Assembly (NCBI GenBank): GCA_913057135.1
Contig: CAJXNM010000001.1
Span: 62,001 to 126,000, forward strand
DNA: 64,000 nucleotides
From: an uncultured Halieaceae bacterium
Lineage (GTDB): Bacteria > Pseudomonadota > Gammaproteobacteria > Pseudomonadales > Halieaceae
Direction: 5' to 3'
Part shown: positions 31,915 through 44,127 of the stretch, in pieces
How positions within the stretch are numbered: the first letter of the stretch is position 1
Layout of the letters: each line of letters opens with the position of its first letter
Position numbers and translations under genes: made by a program
The notes under the pieces: generated by a model
Seen by the model: only the letters and a program-made list of their open reading frames with translations
The model's database searches: none
What the model was told of the DNA's origin: nothing

Positions 31915-33459
31915 ATGCAGCAACTGAACCCTTCGGAAATCTCCGACATCATTCGCCAGCGCATAGAACAGCTGGATGTGAGTTCGCAGGCTACCAACGA
32001 AGGCACCGTGGTCTCTGTGACCGACGGTATTATCCGAATTCATGGCCTCACCGAAGTCCAGTACGGTGAGATGATTGAGTTTGAAGGCGGTGTTTATGGC
32101 TTGGCACTGAACCTCGAGCGCGACTCGGTTGGTGCGGTGGTGTTGGGCGATTACAAGACCCTCGCGGAAGGCCAGAGCTGCCGCTGTACTGGGCGCATTT
32201 TGGAAGTGCCCGTTGGACCGGCGTTGCAGGGCCGCGTTGTCGATGCCCTCGGTAACCCCATCGACGGTAAAGGCGCCATCGACACCACTGAAACCGATGC
32301 GATTGAAAAAATCGCACCGGGGGTTATTGCCCGTCAGTCGGTTGATCAGCCAGTACAAATCGGGCTTAAGGCGATCGACGCCATGGTGCCGATCGGTCGC
32401 GGCCAGCGTGAGTTGATTATTGGTGACCGACAAATTGGTAAGTCGGCTATCGCCGTCGATGCCATCATCAACCAGAAAGGTACCGGCATTAAGTGTATCT
32501 ATGTGGCGATCGGTCAGAAGGCATCGTCCGTCGCTGCGGTGGTGCGCAAGCTAGAGGAACACGGCGCCATGGACCACACGATTGTGGTTGCTGCGAACGC
32601 CGCCGATCCCGCTGCCATGCAGTTCTTGGCGCCGTTCGCTGGCTGCACCATGGGTGAGTACTACCGGGATCGCGGTGAAGATGCCCTTATCATTTATGAT
32701 GATTTGTCCAAACAGGCAGTCGCTTATCGTCAGATTTCATTGCTTTTACGTCGACCCCCGGGCAGAGAGGCTTATCCAGGCGATGTTTTCTACTTGCACT
32801 CGCGTCTGCTTGAGCGTGCCGCTCGTGTAAATGCCGACTACGTAGAAAAGTTCACCAACGGCGCGGTCACCGGCAAGACCGGCTCGTTGACCGCATTGCC
32901 CGTCATTGAAACCCAGGCCGGTGACGTATCTGCTTTCGTACCGACCAACGTGATTTCGATTACCGACGGCCAGATATTCCTTGAAGCCGATATGTTCAAT
33001 GCGGGTGTTCGCCCCGCTATGAACGCAGGTATCTCCGTATCGCGAGTTGGTGGTGCTGCGCAGACCAAAATCATGAAGAAGCTGTCCGGTGGTATTCGTA
33101 CTGCCCTCGCCCAGTACCGTGAATTAGCCGCATTCTCTCAGTTCGCATCCGATCTGGATGATGCTACCCGTGCTCAGTTAGATCACGGTGAGCGAGTCAC
33201 GGAACTGATGAAGCAGAAGCAGTATTCACCGCAGTCAGTCGCTGAAATGGGCGTCGTGTTATACGCCGCCAATGAAGGTTATCTGAATGATATCGACGTC
33301 AATAAGATTGGCGCGTTTGAGTCGGCATTGTTGTCGTACATGCATGCGGAGCACGGCTCGTTGATGGCTGAAATTGTTGCGGATGGCAACTGGAATGACG
33401 ATCGTGCGGCTGTGTTCAAGAGCGCCATTGAAACCTTCAAGTCCACCCAAACCTGGTAA
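31915..33459 (+). CDS. atpA: ATP synthase F1 subunit alpha
   Basis: Non-catalytic nucleotide-binding subunit of F1, 514 aa. The Walker A motif is [14 protein letters not shown], and the arginine-finger region near the alpha signature ([13 protein letters not shown]) is intact. GAGGAATAG precedes ATG 31915. atpG follows after 6 bp. Confidence 0.98.
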   Translation: MQQLNPSEISDIIRQRIEQLDVSSQATNEGTVVSVTDGIIRIHGLTEVQYGEMIEFEGGVYGLALNLERDSVGAVVLGDYKTLAEGQSCRCTGRILEVPVGPALQGRVVDALGNPIDGKGAIDTTETDAIEKIAPGVIARQSVDQPVQIGLKAIDAMVPIGRGQRELIIGDRQIGKSAIAVDAIINQKGTGIKCIYVAIGQKASSVAAVVRKLEEHGAMDHTIVVAANAADPAAMQFLAPFAGCTMGEYYRDRGEDALIIYDDLSKQAVAYRQISLLLRRPPGREAYPGDVFYLHSRLLERAARVNADYVEKFTNGAVTGKTGSLTALPVIETQAGDVSAFVPTNVISITDGQIFLEADMFNAGVRPAMNAGISVSRVGGAAQTKIMKKLSGGIRTALAQYRELAAFSQFASDLDDATRAQLDHGERVTELMKQKQYSPQSVAEMGVVLYAANEGYLNDIDVNKIGAFESALLSYMHAEHGSLMAEIVADGNWNDDRAAVFKSAIETFKSTQTW

Positions 33460-33465
33460 TCGCTG

Positions 33466-35783
<2,318 letters not shown>

Positions 35784-35806
35784 GACCCTAGTTCGAGGCG
35801 CATACT

Positions 35807-36235
35807 ATGGCAATGACGATACACTGTGACATCGTGTCGGCTGAAGCCCAGATTTACTCGGGCTTAGTTGAGATGGTGGTCGCTACGGGTGCTGCAGGTG
35901 AGTTGGGTGTCCGATACGGACACGCTCCCATGCTAACCAGTTTGGTCCCAGGCCCAGTTCGTATCATCGAACAAAATGGTGAAGAGCATGTTTACTATGC
36001 TTCCGGGGGCTATCTTGATGTTCAGGGTGGCACGGTGACGGTACTCGCCGATACCGCGATTCGTGCCCACGATGTCGACGAAGCAGCGGCTAAAGAAGCA
36101 CAAAAGGCCGCCGAGGAAGCCCTCGCTAACCAAAGCGGTGAGCTGGACTATGGTCGTGCGTCCGCGCAACTGGCCGAGGCAGCCGCACAGCTTGCAACCT
36201 TGCGAAAGTTAAAAAATCGCAGCGGCCGGGGTTAA
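35807..36235 (+). CDS. atpC: ATP synthase F1 subunit epsilon
   Basis: Rotor and inhibitory subunit, 142 aa. An N-terminal beta-sandwich (about residues 1-85, with the family-like [19 protein letters not shown]) is followed by a two-helix C-terminal regulatory domain. ATG 35807 or the ATG two codons later may be used. A strong terminator follows 17 bp after the stop. Confidence 0.97.
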   Translation: MAMTIHCDIVSAEAQIYSGLVEMVVATGAAGELGVRYGHAPMLTSLVPGPVRIIEQNGEEHVYYASGGYLDVQGGTVTVLADTAIRAHDVDEAAAKEAQKAAEEALANQSGELDYGRASAQLAEAAAQLATLRKLKNRSGRG

Positions 36236-36252
36236 TTAACCCGGGCTGATGT

Positions 36253-36280
36253 AAAACCGCCCTTTGGCGGTTTTTTTGTT
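36253..36280 (+). terminator. rho-independent terminator of the atp operon
   Basis: AAAACCGCC (36253-36261), a 4-base loop, then GGCGGTTTT (36266-36274) form a perfect 9-bp stem continuing into a run of T. It lies directly after atpC. Confidence 0.93.
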
Positions 36281-36374
36281 TTTAATTATTGTTATTTTGT
36301 TCAGCCTTACTTGACCCTAACCCCCGGGTATAAGGCATGCTGCTACGCTGAACTCGGACCTTCAGGAACGCCTT

Positions 36375-37739
36375 ATGTTAGAAGTCGTTGTACTGGCGGC
36401 CGGCCGGGGCACGCGCATGCGATCGCGCTTGCCCAAAGTGCTACACACCCTAGCAGGCCAACCGTTGCTTACCCATGTGCTGAATACTGCACGCCAGCTT
36501 GCACCTGCTCGTTTACACGTGGTGGTGGGACATGGTGCTGATCTGGTTAAGCAAGCAGTCGCCGCCCCCGACGTTTCCTTCCATATTCAGAGCGAGCAGT
36601 TGGGAACAGGCCACGCGGTTTTGCAAGCGCTGCCCAGTTGCGCGCCAGAATCAACGGTGTTGGTGTTGTTCGGCGATGTGCCTTTAATCGATGCAGCCCT
36701 ATTGCAACAGGTGGCGGCATCTGCGAGCCACGGCCCTGTTGTGTTGGCGGCTAAACTCGAGGACCCCACCGGTTACGGGCGTATTTTGCGGAGCGCTACT
36801 GGCAATTTTAAAGCGGTTGTCGAGCAAAAAGACGCCACTGACGAGCAGCTTCGAGTGACTGAAGTGAATACCGGTGTTATTGCAGCGCCGGCGACCCGAT
36901 TGAAGGACCTGTTGCATCGAGTCGGGAACGATAACCAACAGGGGGAATACTACTTACCCGATGTCTTGGCGTTGGCGGTAACCGATGGTGACCCGGTGTC
37001 GGTGGTGACGACCGACGATGCTCTCGCTATTCAAGGTATTAACGATCGTCTGCAGTTGGAACAATTAGAACGTTTATATCAGCGACGTTATGCGGAGCAA
37101 TTAATGCGTGATGGCGTTGCCCTTCGGGATCGTCAACGTATTGATATTCGCGGTACATTGCGTTGCGGTCAGGATGTGGTTATCGACATTAATACGGTTA
37201 TCGAGGGCGAGGTCGTATTAGACGATGGCGTCACTGTCGGCGCCCATTGTGTATTGAGGAACTGTCACATTGCCGCAGGTACGGTGGTCGATGCCTATAG
37301 TTATATCGACGGGGCAATTATCGAGGAAAATTGTCGTATTGGGCCTTTTGCACGTATCAGGCCGGGCACACAGCTGGCGTCTGGCGCTCGAATAGGCAAT
37401 TTTGTTGAAACAAAAAATAGTCGTTTCGGTATCGGCAGCAAAGCCAACCATCTGGCCTACATTGGCGATAGCGACGTGGGCGATGCTTGCAATATTGGCG
37501 CAGGCACCATTACCTGTAATTACGATGGTGTTAATAAACACCGGACACAGTTAGGCGACGGCGTGTTTGTTGGCTCCAACAGCACCTTGGTTGCACCGTT
37601 GCAGCTTGCCGATGGCTGTTTCGTCGGCGCCGGCTCAACCGTCACCGACAACGCCGATGCTGAAACCTTGGTTATTGGTCGAGCCCGACAACGTGCCATC
37701 AGTGGTTGGCAGCGCCCTGTCAGTAAAAAGGATAAATAA
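36375..37739 (+). CDS. glmU: bifunctional UDP-GlcNAc pyrophosphorylase / GlcN-1-P acetyltransferase
   Basis: Makes UDP-GlcNAc from glucosamine-1-phosphate in two steps, feeding peptidoglycan and LPS synthesis. The 454-aa protein has the N-terminal uridylyltransferase domain with LAAGRGTRMRSRLPKVLH (about residues 7-24). The C-terminal left-handed beta-helix acetyltransferase domain begins around residue 250 with hexapeptide repeats. glmS follows after only 2 bp, so two steps of the same pathway are co-expressed. Confidence 0.98.
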   Translation: MLEVVVLAAGRGTRMRSRLPKVLHTLAGQPLLTHVLNTARQLAPARLHVVVGHGADLVKQAVAAPDVSFHIQSEQLGTGHAVLQALPSCAPESTVLVLFGDVPLIDAALLQQVAASASHGPVVLAAKLEDPTGYGRILRSATGNFKAVVEQKDATDEQLRVTEVNTGVIAAPATRLKDLLHRVGNDNQQGEYYLPDVLALAVTDGDPVSVVTTDDALAIQGINDRLQLEQLERLYQRRYAEQLMRDGVALRDRQRIDIRGTLRCGQDVVIDINTVIEGEVVLDDGVTVGAHCVLRNCHIAAGTVVDAYSYIDGAIIEENCRIGPFARIRPGTQLASGARIGNFVETKNSRFGIGSKANHLAYIGDSDVGDACNIGAGTITCNYDGVNKHRTQLGDGVFVGSNSTLVAPLQLADGCFVGAGSTVTDNADAETLVIGRARQRAISGWQRPVSKKDK

Positions 37740-37741
37740 CT

Positions 37742-39562
37742 ATGTGCGGCATTGTCGCTGGTATAGCGAAACGAGAGATATCAGAAATCCTGCTGGAAGG
37801 ACTGCGGCGGCTAGAATACCGGGGCTATGACTCGGCAGGAATGGCGTTAATTGATAACGAGGCGAACCTCCAGCTTCATAAATACAGCGGTAAAGTCGCG
37901 AACTTAGAAAATGCACAGCGTCTTGACCCGATGCAAGGCTGCATTGGTATCGCACATACCCGATGGGCTACCCACGGTGAACCCAGCGCTGTTAATGCTC
38001 ACCCGCACGTTGCCAGTGGTCGCGTGGCATTGGTGCATAACGGCATCATTGAAAACTACCAGCAGCTACGTGGCCAGTTAGAGCAACAGGGGGTCGTGTT
38101 CGTTTCGGCGACCGACACTGAAGTGATCGTACACCTCATCGATCGCGCCTTGACCCCGGGCACACTGCTCATCGACGCGTTGCGACAAGTGTTACCACTG
38201 CTCGAGGGCGCCTATGCCCTGGCGGTTATCCACAAAGATCATCCCAACGAACTGGTTTTTGCACGCAAAGGCAGCCCCCTTGTCATCGGTGTGGGTATCG
38301 GTGAAACCTTTGTAGGCTCCGATACTTTGGCGTTGCGCTCGGTGACCGACACTTTTGTGTATCTAGAAGATGGTGATGTCGGTGTCGCGACCGCCGGTCA
38401 GTACACCCTGTACGATGCGGACGGTCATGGCATTGTGCGAAATCAAGCGCGCCTCGAAGCCCATGAAGATGCCACTGGCCTTGGGGACTATGAGCATTAC
38501 ATGCTCAAGGAGATTCATGAGCAGCCGCATCGACTGCGTGACACTGTGGGTCCAGCACAACTTGATCCGGGTCTTTTCGGTGCGACGGCGGCGGATGTGT
38601 TCGCACGAACCCAGTCGGTGCTCATTCTGGCCTGTGGTACCAGTTACCATGCGGGCTTGGTGGCTCGCCATTGGATTGAATCGATTGCCAAAAAACCCTG
38701 CCAAGTGGAAGTTGCGTCGGAATTTCGCTATAGGGATTCTGTGCGTTTACCGGGCACCTTGGTTGTCTGTATTTCCCAATCGGGGGAAACCGCCGATACC
38801 CTCGCCGCCTTAAACCACGCAAACGATAGTGCTGTCGTGGCGCGGCTAGCGATTTGTAATGTCGATCACAGTGCTATTGTCCGCGCCAGTGATTTGGTCT
38901 TCCTGACCCGCGCTGGGGCTGAAATCGGTGTGGCGTCCACCAAAGCCTTTACCACGCAGCTTGCGGCGTTGATGATGCTTACCGGTTGTCTTGCCCAAGC
39001 GAGTGACGATACGGCAACCGCCAGTGACCAACTTACCGCTGCGTTGCGTGAATTGCCGGTGGCTGTAGCGGCGGTACTGGCTCAGGAAAAAGCCATTAGT
39101 CAGTTGGCAACCGGGTTTATTCAAAAGCACCATTCATTGTTTTTGGGCCGTGGTATTTACCATCCCATTGCCATGGAAGGCGCCCTGAAACTGAAAGAAA
39201 TTTCTTATATACATGCTGAGGCTTACCCCGCAGGGGAGCTTAAACACGGGCCCTTGGCGTTAGTCGATGCGGACATGCCGGTTGTGGCGGTGGCCCCTAA
39301 CGATGAACTGCTCGATAAATTGCGTTCGAACTTGGAAGAGGTGCGCGCCCGTGGCGGTGAGTTATTTGTCTTCGCCGACAAAGCGGCTGGCTTCTCTGAC
39401 GGTGACGGTATTCATGTCTTACCGATGCCCCATTGCAGCGAGCTGGCGGGCCCGGTGGCTTATACCGTGGCCCTACAGATTCTGTCTTACTACGTGGCTG
39501 TCGCGAAGGGCACCGATGTCGATAAACCCCGTAACCTAGCTAAATCGGTGACGGTGGAATAA
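37742..39562 (+). CDS. glmS: glutamine-fructose-6-phosphate aminotransferase
   Basis: Makes glucosamine-6-phosphate from fructose-6-phosphate and glutamine, the first step towards UDP-GlcNAc. The 606-aa protein has the N-terminal glutaminase domain with catalytic Cys2 (MCGIVAGIA) and THGEPS. Two SIS isomerase domains follow (CGTSYHAG, SQSGETADT), and the C-terminus ends KPRNLAKSVTVE as in the family. A DnaA-box sequence at 38226-38234 inside it is probably chance. Confidence 0.98.
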   Translation: MCGIVAGIAKREISEILLEGLRRLEYRGYDSAGMALIDNEANLQLHKYSGKVANLENAQRLDPMQGCIGIAHTRWATHGEPSAVNAHPHVASGRVALVHNGIIENYQQLRGQLEQQGVVFVSATDTEVIVHLIDRALTPGTLLIDALRQVLPLLEGAYALAVIHKDHPNELVFARKGSPLVIGVGIGETFVGSDTLALRSVTDTFVYLEDGDVGVATAGQYTLYDADGHGIVRNQARLEAHEDATGLGDYEHYMLKEIHEQPHRLRDTVGPAQLDPGLFGATAADVFARTQSVLILACGTSYHAGLVARHWIESIAKKPCQVEVASEFRYRDSVRLPGTLVVCISQSGETADTLAALNHANDSAVVARLAICNVDHSAIVRASDLVFLTRAGAEIGVASTKAFTTQLAALMMLTGCLAQASDDTATASDQLTAALRELPVAVAAVLAQEKAISQLATGFIQKHHSLFLGRGIYHPIAMEGALKLKEISYIHAEAYPAGELKHGPLALVDADMPVVAVAPNDELLDKLRSNLEEVRARGGELFVFADKAAGFSDGDGIHVLPMPHCSELAGPVAYTVALQILSYYVAVAKGTDVDKPRNLAKSVTVE

Positions 39563-39603
39563 ACCGGCACCGTGAGCCGAGCTAGAGGTGAAAAGTTGCC
39601 GTC

Positions 39604-39966
39604 TTAATTGGTGTTGGCCGCCTTGTAGGCTTGAATAGCGCTATTAAACTCGGAGGCTAACTTTTCTTCCGCAGCTACCGAGGCGTTGTAGGCATCGGTG
39701 GCCGCTTTAAAGGCAGCTGCAGCTTCCTTGTCGCCCTCTTCTGCCGTTGACTTGATATCTTCTAGCACCGCCTCAAGGCAACCGCGATAACCTTGGGCGT
39801 CAGCTTGAAAGGCTTTTACCGCCTTCTGGCCGCTGATCATAATGTCAAGGGATGCTTCAGCACCGTTGGGTACATCCGGCACGCTGGGCTGTTTGCAGTC
39901 GTTTGCCATAACAGGGCTGCTAAAAATAAAGGCAGCGGCGGCGGTAAGAAGAGCTTTATTGGGCAT
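39604..39966 (-). CDS. small secreted protein of unknown function
   Basis: 120 aa, not assigned to a named family. Residues 1-21 form a signal peptide (hydrophobic Ala-rich core, VMA cleavage site). The mature part has two cysteines (24 and 63) that could form a disulfide, a PSVPDVPNG motif, then an acidic, Ala-rich helical stretch (about 65-117). Its GAGGATTTC ribosome site precedes ATG 39966. It lies 39 bp after the SPOR protein gene on the same strand, so the two are probably co-transcribed. A periplasmic location is inferred; no activity can be named. Confidence 0.75.
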   Translation of the reverse strand: MPNKALLTAAAAFIFSSPVMANDCKQPSVPDVPNGAEASLDIMISGQKAVKAFQADAQGYRGCLEAVLEDIKSTAEEGDKEAAAAFKAATDAYNASVAAEEKLASEFNSAIQAYKAANTN

Positions 39967-40005
39967 GAAATCCTCGATTTATTGATGGCTTTTAATGTGC
40001 ACGAG

Positions 40006-41817
40006 CTAATATTGTCGCAGCTGAAGGTTGGGCATGTCACCCAGCGATGCCAATTCCGCCACAACGGTCTCGCCCTGCATGCGGCTCTTTATGCCCACCA
40101 CCTGCACGCGATAAAACATTTCCCCAGCGCGATACTCGACCGCCACCTTGGCATCGTAGCCAGCTTCGGTGATTTGTTTGGCTCGCTCGTCAGCGGCAGC
40201 TGGCTGCGAGAAGGTATCGACGTAAATAAACCAGCCGCCGTTATCACTGATGGGCCGTAGCTCTAAGGGCTGTTGCGTTGCCGTTTGAGTCTGTGGACTA
40301 GAGCTTAGCTGCGCCGTCTCGACTCTACTGCCCGGTGAGGCTGTGGCGGCAACAGAGGGGGTGGGCGCGGCTTCCTGCGAGGGCTCTTTTTTGCTGACTG
40401 TGGGCACTTCTTCACTCGCTGTGGGCACTTCTTTACTCGTTGTAGGCACTTTGGCGTCGGTGATGTCCTTTGGGGCAGCGGTCATTGAACCAACCCAGAG
40501 GGGCCCAATGCCAAACGCTTGCTCAAGTTGTTTGCGCGCAGCGTCAGCAGCATCTTTAGTGTTGAACCCCAGAACGCGCACTCGAAACAGCGTTCTGCCG
40601 TTCACCTCGGCCTCTTGAATGCGAACACCGTCGTAACGCTCAGCGATGCGATCGCGCCAGGTTGCTGCCAATTCTCTATTCGAGTGGGACGCCACGTTCA
40701 CAAACCAAGTCGTGCCCGCTACCGCAACGCTGTCTGGTCCATTGTTACCGGCAAGAAGCGTTTGGTTGTCGACGGGCTCTTTTGCTTGTGCCTCGTCCGC
40801 TGCCGCCACAGGCTCCGGTGTTGCAGGCGCGGTCGGTTCGGGTGCTGCCGGGGTGTCATTCTCTACCGCTAGGACAGTGGGCGCATCCTCACTGGCCTCG
40901 ACAGAACCCATTAAACGATCCTGCAAAGAACTGATTTCGCTGGCCAGCTGGGCGTACTCATCTCGCAGGGTGGCGAGCTGCGCCTTCATTGATTCATTTT
41001 CTGCCAGCAACGCAGCCTCTTGGGAACCTGTTAAATCCCCATCACTGCGCTTTTGACCTAGCTGTCCTTTCAGTTGGGTGATTTCTTGCTGTAGCTCGTT
41101 GCGTTCTTGTACCGCCCCCCAGCCGCCCACGATGAGTAGGATGGCTGCTGCTGTGACGGTCACAAAAGGCCAAACAGGTAGGCGACGACCTTGAGATTCA
41201 ACCGCTTGATGGTCGGTTAATAAGGACTCCGCTGCCACCGCTTGCGGATCCACTTCACGTCCTTTGGATGCCACCCGTCGAATGCGGATAGCTTCATCGG
41301 CCTGTTCAGCGGCTGATAGCTCCCCTGTTAGTGTTGCGATTGCGTCATCGCTGACTGCCGTATCGTCAGCGTTTGCTAGGGCTTCGTTCACCGTTTCGAT
41401 TGCGTTCTCGGCAGTATCCCCCTCCCAGGGCGCCGGCGCTAGTTCTGACTCGCTGGCGGATTCCGGTGCGTTGTTGCCACTCACCAAAGGTTCAGTTACC
41501 AAGGGTTCAGCTGCAGTGTCTTCAGGATTGCCAAGCCATCCGCTGCCCTGTGTATCGTCATCGGGCAGTGTAAAGACGGCTTTGGTGGATGCGCCTGCAT
41601 CGGTTTCGGTGGTTGTAGGCGCAGGGTCGCTGGCGTCACCGCCGAGCCAATCAACTTCATCGTCGAGGGCCGATGACGGGCTGTCGTCTAGCTCAGCACT
41701 GGGCTCTGGTGGTGTCTCAGCAAGCCAGTCGGTTTCCGTGGACTCGGTATCACCACCCCATTCAGGTGGTGGTGTCATGATGCGGCGCTTTTCGTCGTCT
41801 TTGTTGTGCTCGTCCAT
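40006..41817 (-). CDS. two-SPOR-domain membrane protein with acidic Trp-motif tail
   Basis: 603 aa. Residues 1-210 are an acidic cytoplasmic region with repeated tryptophan motifs (EWGGDTE 19-25, DWLAETP 30-36, DWLGGDA 56-62, GWLGNPE 93-99, PWEGDTA 130-136). Residues 213-233 form a membrane helix and 236-305 a coiled coil. A first SPOR domain lies at about 370-445 and a second at 527-603, separated by a Pro/Ser/Thr linker with three seven-residue repeats (457-477). SPOR domains bind denuded septal peptidoglycan, so a cell-division role is likely. It is divergent from uvrD and probably co-transcribed with the small secreted protein. Confidence 0.85.
   Translation of the reverse strand: MDEHNKDDEKRRIMTPPPEWGGDTESTETDWLAETPPEPSAELDDSPSSALDDEVDWLGGDASDPAPTTTETDAGASTKAVFTLPDDDTQGSGWLGNPEDTAAEPLVTEPLVSGNNAPESASESELAPAPWEGDTAENAIETVNEALANADDTAVSDDAIATLTGELSAAEQADEAIRIRRVASKGREVDPQAVAAESLLTDHQAVESQGRRLPVWPFVTVTAAAILLIVGGWGAVQERNELQQEITQLKGQLGQKRSDGDLTGSQEAALLAENESMKAQLATLRDEYAQLASEISSLQDRLMGSVEASEDAPTVLAVENDTPAAPEPTAPATPEPVAAADEAQAKEPVDNQTLLAGNNGPDSVAVAGTTWFVNVASHSNRELAATWRDRIAERYDGVRIQEAEVNGRTLFRVRVLGFNTKDAADAARKQLEQAFGIGPLWVGSMTAAPKDITDAKVPTTSKEVPTASEEVPTVSKKEPSQEAAPTPSVAATASPGSRVETAQLSSSPQTQTATQQPLELRPISDNGGWFIYVDTFSQPAAADERAKQITEAGYDAKVAVEYRAGEMFYRVQVVGIKSRMQGETVVAELASLGDMPNLQLRQY
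40394..40456. repeat. three 21-bp tandem repeats in the SPOR gene
   Basis: Three head-to-tail units (40394-40414, 40415-40435, 40436-40456) encode seven-residue repeats of the type V-P-T-x-S-K/E-E/K in the linker between the SPOR domains. Units 1 and 2 differ at three positions; unit 3 is more diverged. It may vary in copy number between strains. Confidence 0.8.
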
Positions 41818-41959
41818 GGCCCATGATTCCGTTAATCGTTATTTAAAATCCTAGCAGAAACCCTGCTGAATAAATGTGAAATACATCAATTTATGTGTAT
41901 CTGTGCCTATTGAAACCTATCTAAACAGTACCTTAGCCCTTTAGGGTAAACTGCCTGCT

Positions 41960-44116
41960 ATGAATGTCTCTGATATTTTAAACGGCCTTAATGATGCTCA
42001 GCGTGAAGCTGTGGCCGCCGATACCGGTAATTTGTTGGTGCTTGCGGGTGCAGGCTCGGGAAAAACCCGGGTGCTCGTGCACCGCATGGCCTGGTTAATA
42101 CGCGCCGAGCAATTTTCTCCCCATGCCTTACTTGCGGTTACCTTTACCAACAAGGCGGCCCGGGAAATGCGTGGTCGTATTGAGCACATGTTGCAGATAC
42201 CGACCCATGGCATGTGGATTGGCACGTTTCACGGCTTGGCACATCGTTTGTTAAAAGCCCACTGGCGAGAGGCTCGACTACCCCAAAACTTCCAGATCAT
42301 GGACAGTGACGACCAGTTGCGTCTGGTTAAACGGGTGTGTCGTGACCTCGATCTTGATGACGCCCGTTGGCCCCCCAAACAGGCGCAATGGTATATCAAC
42401 GCCCAAAAAGATGAGGGGCTGCGAGCTCGCCATATCGAGCCGCCCTTTGGGGACTTGTACGCCAAGACCCTGCACAGGGTCTATGGCGCCTACGAAGAGG
42501 CTTGCGAGCGGGGTGGCCTTGTGGATTTTGCCGAGCTGCTCTTGCGCGCCCATGAGCTTTGGCTGCACTCACCAGAGACCCTCAGTCATTATCAGGGCCG
42601 CTTTCGCACCCTATTGGTTGATGAGTTTCAAGATACCAACACCATTCAGTACGCCTGGTTGCGTGTTCTCGCGGGGCGGCGTATCCCCGTGGTTGCGGTG
42701 GGCGATGACGATCAATCCATCTATGGTTGGCGTGGCGCAAAAATCGAAAATATCCAGCGTTTTAGCCAAGACTTTGCGGAAACTTCCGTTATTCGTCTGG
42801 AGCAGAACTATCGATCAACTCAAACGATTCTGAGTGCCGCTAATGCGTTGATTGCCAATAATAGCTGTCGACTTGGCAAAGATTTATGGACCGCGGGCGA
42901 GCAAGGTGAGCTCATTCATTTGTATGCGGGCTTTAACGAGCAAGACGAGGCACGTTTTATCATTGATCGGATCGGTAGTTGGCTCGATGCCGGCCATGAT
43001 CGCGCTTCAGTAGCTATCCTTTATCGTTCAAATGCCCAGTCCCGTGTCTTGGAGGAGGCGCTCATACGGGCGCAAATTCCCTACCGTATATATGGTGGCC
43101 AGCGATTCTATGAGCGCCTCGAAATTCGCAATGCCCTCGGCTACCTGAAGCTTCTGCTAACCCGCAGCGATGACAATGCCCTTGAGCGTGTGATCAATAT
43201 TCCCCCTCGGGGTATAGGTGGTAAAACCCTCGAGCAATTGCGCACTTTGGCGCGGGATCGCGGGGTGGCGTTTTGGGCGGCTATTACTATTGCTCGGGAT
43301 GAGAAACTGTTGCCCCCGAGAGCATTGGGTGCACTGGCGGGTTTTCAGGCATTGGTCGATGAGCTCGACTCCGCCACCCTTGATTTGTCCCTACAGGAAT
43401 TGGTGGAGCACGTGATTCAGTGCAGTGGTTTGCTGGAGTATCACCGTGCCGAGAAGGGCGAGCGGGGTCAAGCGCGGGTGGAAAACTTGGAGGAGCTGGT
43501 ATCGGCGGCTAAGGCGTTCGTGCCAGAGGACGACGATCTGTCTCCACTGCAGCAGTTCCTCGATAATGCTGCCCTCGATGCTGGCGATGCTCAGGCCGAT
43601 GCCCATGAGGACAGCGTTCAGCTGATGACGCTGCACTCGGCTAAAGGACTCGAATTTCCATTGGTGTTTCTTGCGGGGATGGAGGAGAACCTATTCCCCC
43701 ACCGCATGTCCCTTGATGAGCCGGGTCGCCTCGAGGAAGAGCGACGCCTGTGCTACGTGGGTATCACACGTGCGATGGAAAAGCTGGTTATGACCTATGC
43801 TGAAAGTCGGCGGTTGCACGGCCAAGAGTCATACAATACCCCATCGCGATTTGTTCGCGAGATACCCACGGAGCTGATTAACGAAGTTCGATTGGGCAAT
43901 ACCATCACTCGGCCTTTGTCATCGATGACGTCGGTGTCGAATGCGGCCCAGCAGGATGCAGGCGTACAGCTGGGTCAGCGTGTAAACCATAAAATATTCG
44001 GCGAGGGTATCGTGACGAATTTCGAAGGCAGGGGCAGCAACGCACGTGTTGAAGTGAGCTTCGCCGAGGGCACTAAATGGTTGGTATTACAGTACGCCAA
44101 CCTCGAACCCTGTTGA
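41960..44116 (+). CDS. uvrD: DNA helicase II (UvrD)
   Basis: Superfamily 1 3'-5' helicase used in nucleotide-excision and mismatch repair. The 718-aa length matches UvrD rather than the shorter Rep. Motifs seen are Q-motif LNDAQREAV, Walker A GAGSGKT, LLVDEFQDTN (II), VGDDDQSIYGWRGA (III), EQNYRST (IV), LMTLHSAKGLEF (V) and VGITRAME (VI). The C-terminus carries the Tudor-like RNA polymerase-contact region (LGQRVNHKIFGEGIVTNFEG). No clear LexA box was found in the 142-bp upstream gap. Confidence 0.96.
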   Translation: MNVSDILNGLNDAQREAVAADTGNLLVLAGAGSGKTRVLVHRMAWLIRAEQFSPHALLAVTFTNKAAREMRGRIEHMLQIPTHGMWIGTFHGLAHRLLKAHWREARLPQNFQIMDSDDQLRLVKRVCRDLDLDDARWPPKQAQWYINAQKDEGLRARHIEPPFGDLYAKTLHRVYGAYEEACERGGLVDFAELLLRAHELWLHSPETLSHYQGRFRTLLVDEFQDTNTIQYAWLRVLAGRRIPVVAVGDDDQSIYGWRGAKIENIQRFSQDFAETSVIRLEQNYRSTQTILSAANALIANNSCRLGKDLWTAGEQGELIHLYAGFNEQDEARFIIDRIGSWLDAGHDRASVAILYRSNAQSRVLEEALIRAQIPYRIYGGQRFYERLEIRNALGYLKLLLTRSDDNALERVINIPPRGIGGKTLEQLRTLARDRGVAFWAAITIARDEKLLPPRALGALAGFQALVDELDSATLDLSLQELVEHVIQCSGLLEYHRAEKGERGQARVENLEELVSAAKAFVPEDDDLSPLQQFLDNAALDAGDAQADAHEDSVQLMTLHSAKGLEFPLVFLAGMEENLFPHRMSLDEPGRLEEERRLCYVGITRAMEKLVMTYAESRRLHGQESYNTPSRFVREIPTELINEVRLGNTITRPLSSMTSVSNAAQQDAGVQLGQRVNHKIFGEGIVTNFEGRGSNARVEVSFAEGTKWLVLQYANLEPC

Positions 44117-44127
44117 GGAGATATCCG

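Noticed and set aside
31615-32433. Long open frame (272 codons) opposite atpH/atpA
   Set aside because: It is a shadow of highly conserved ATP synthase genes, with no ribosome site or family features.
38226-38234. Perfect DnaA box TTATCCACA inside glmS
   Set aside because: A given 9-mer is expected about 0.5 times on two strands of 64 kb by chance, and it stands alone in a coding region.
41818-41959. LexA (SOS) box upstream of uvrD
   Set aside because: No CTG-N10-CAG with suitable spacing was found, so SOS control cannot be supported from this sequence.
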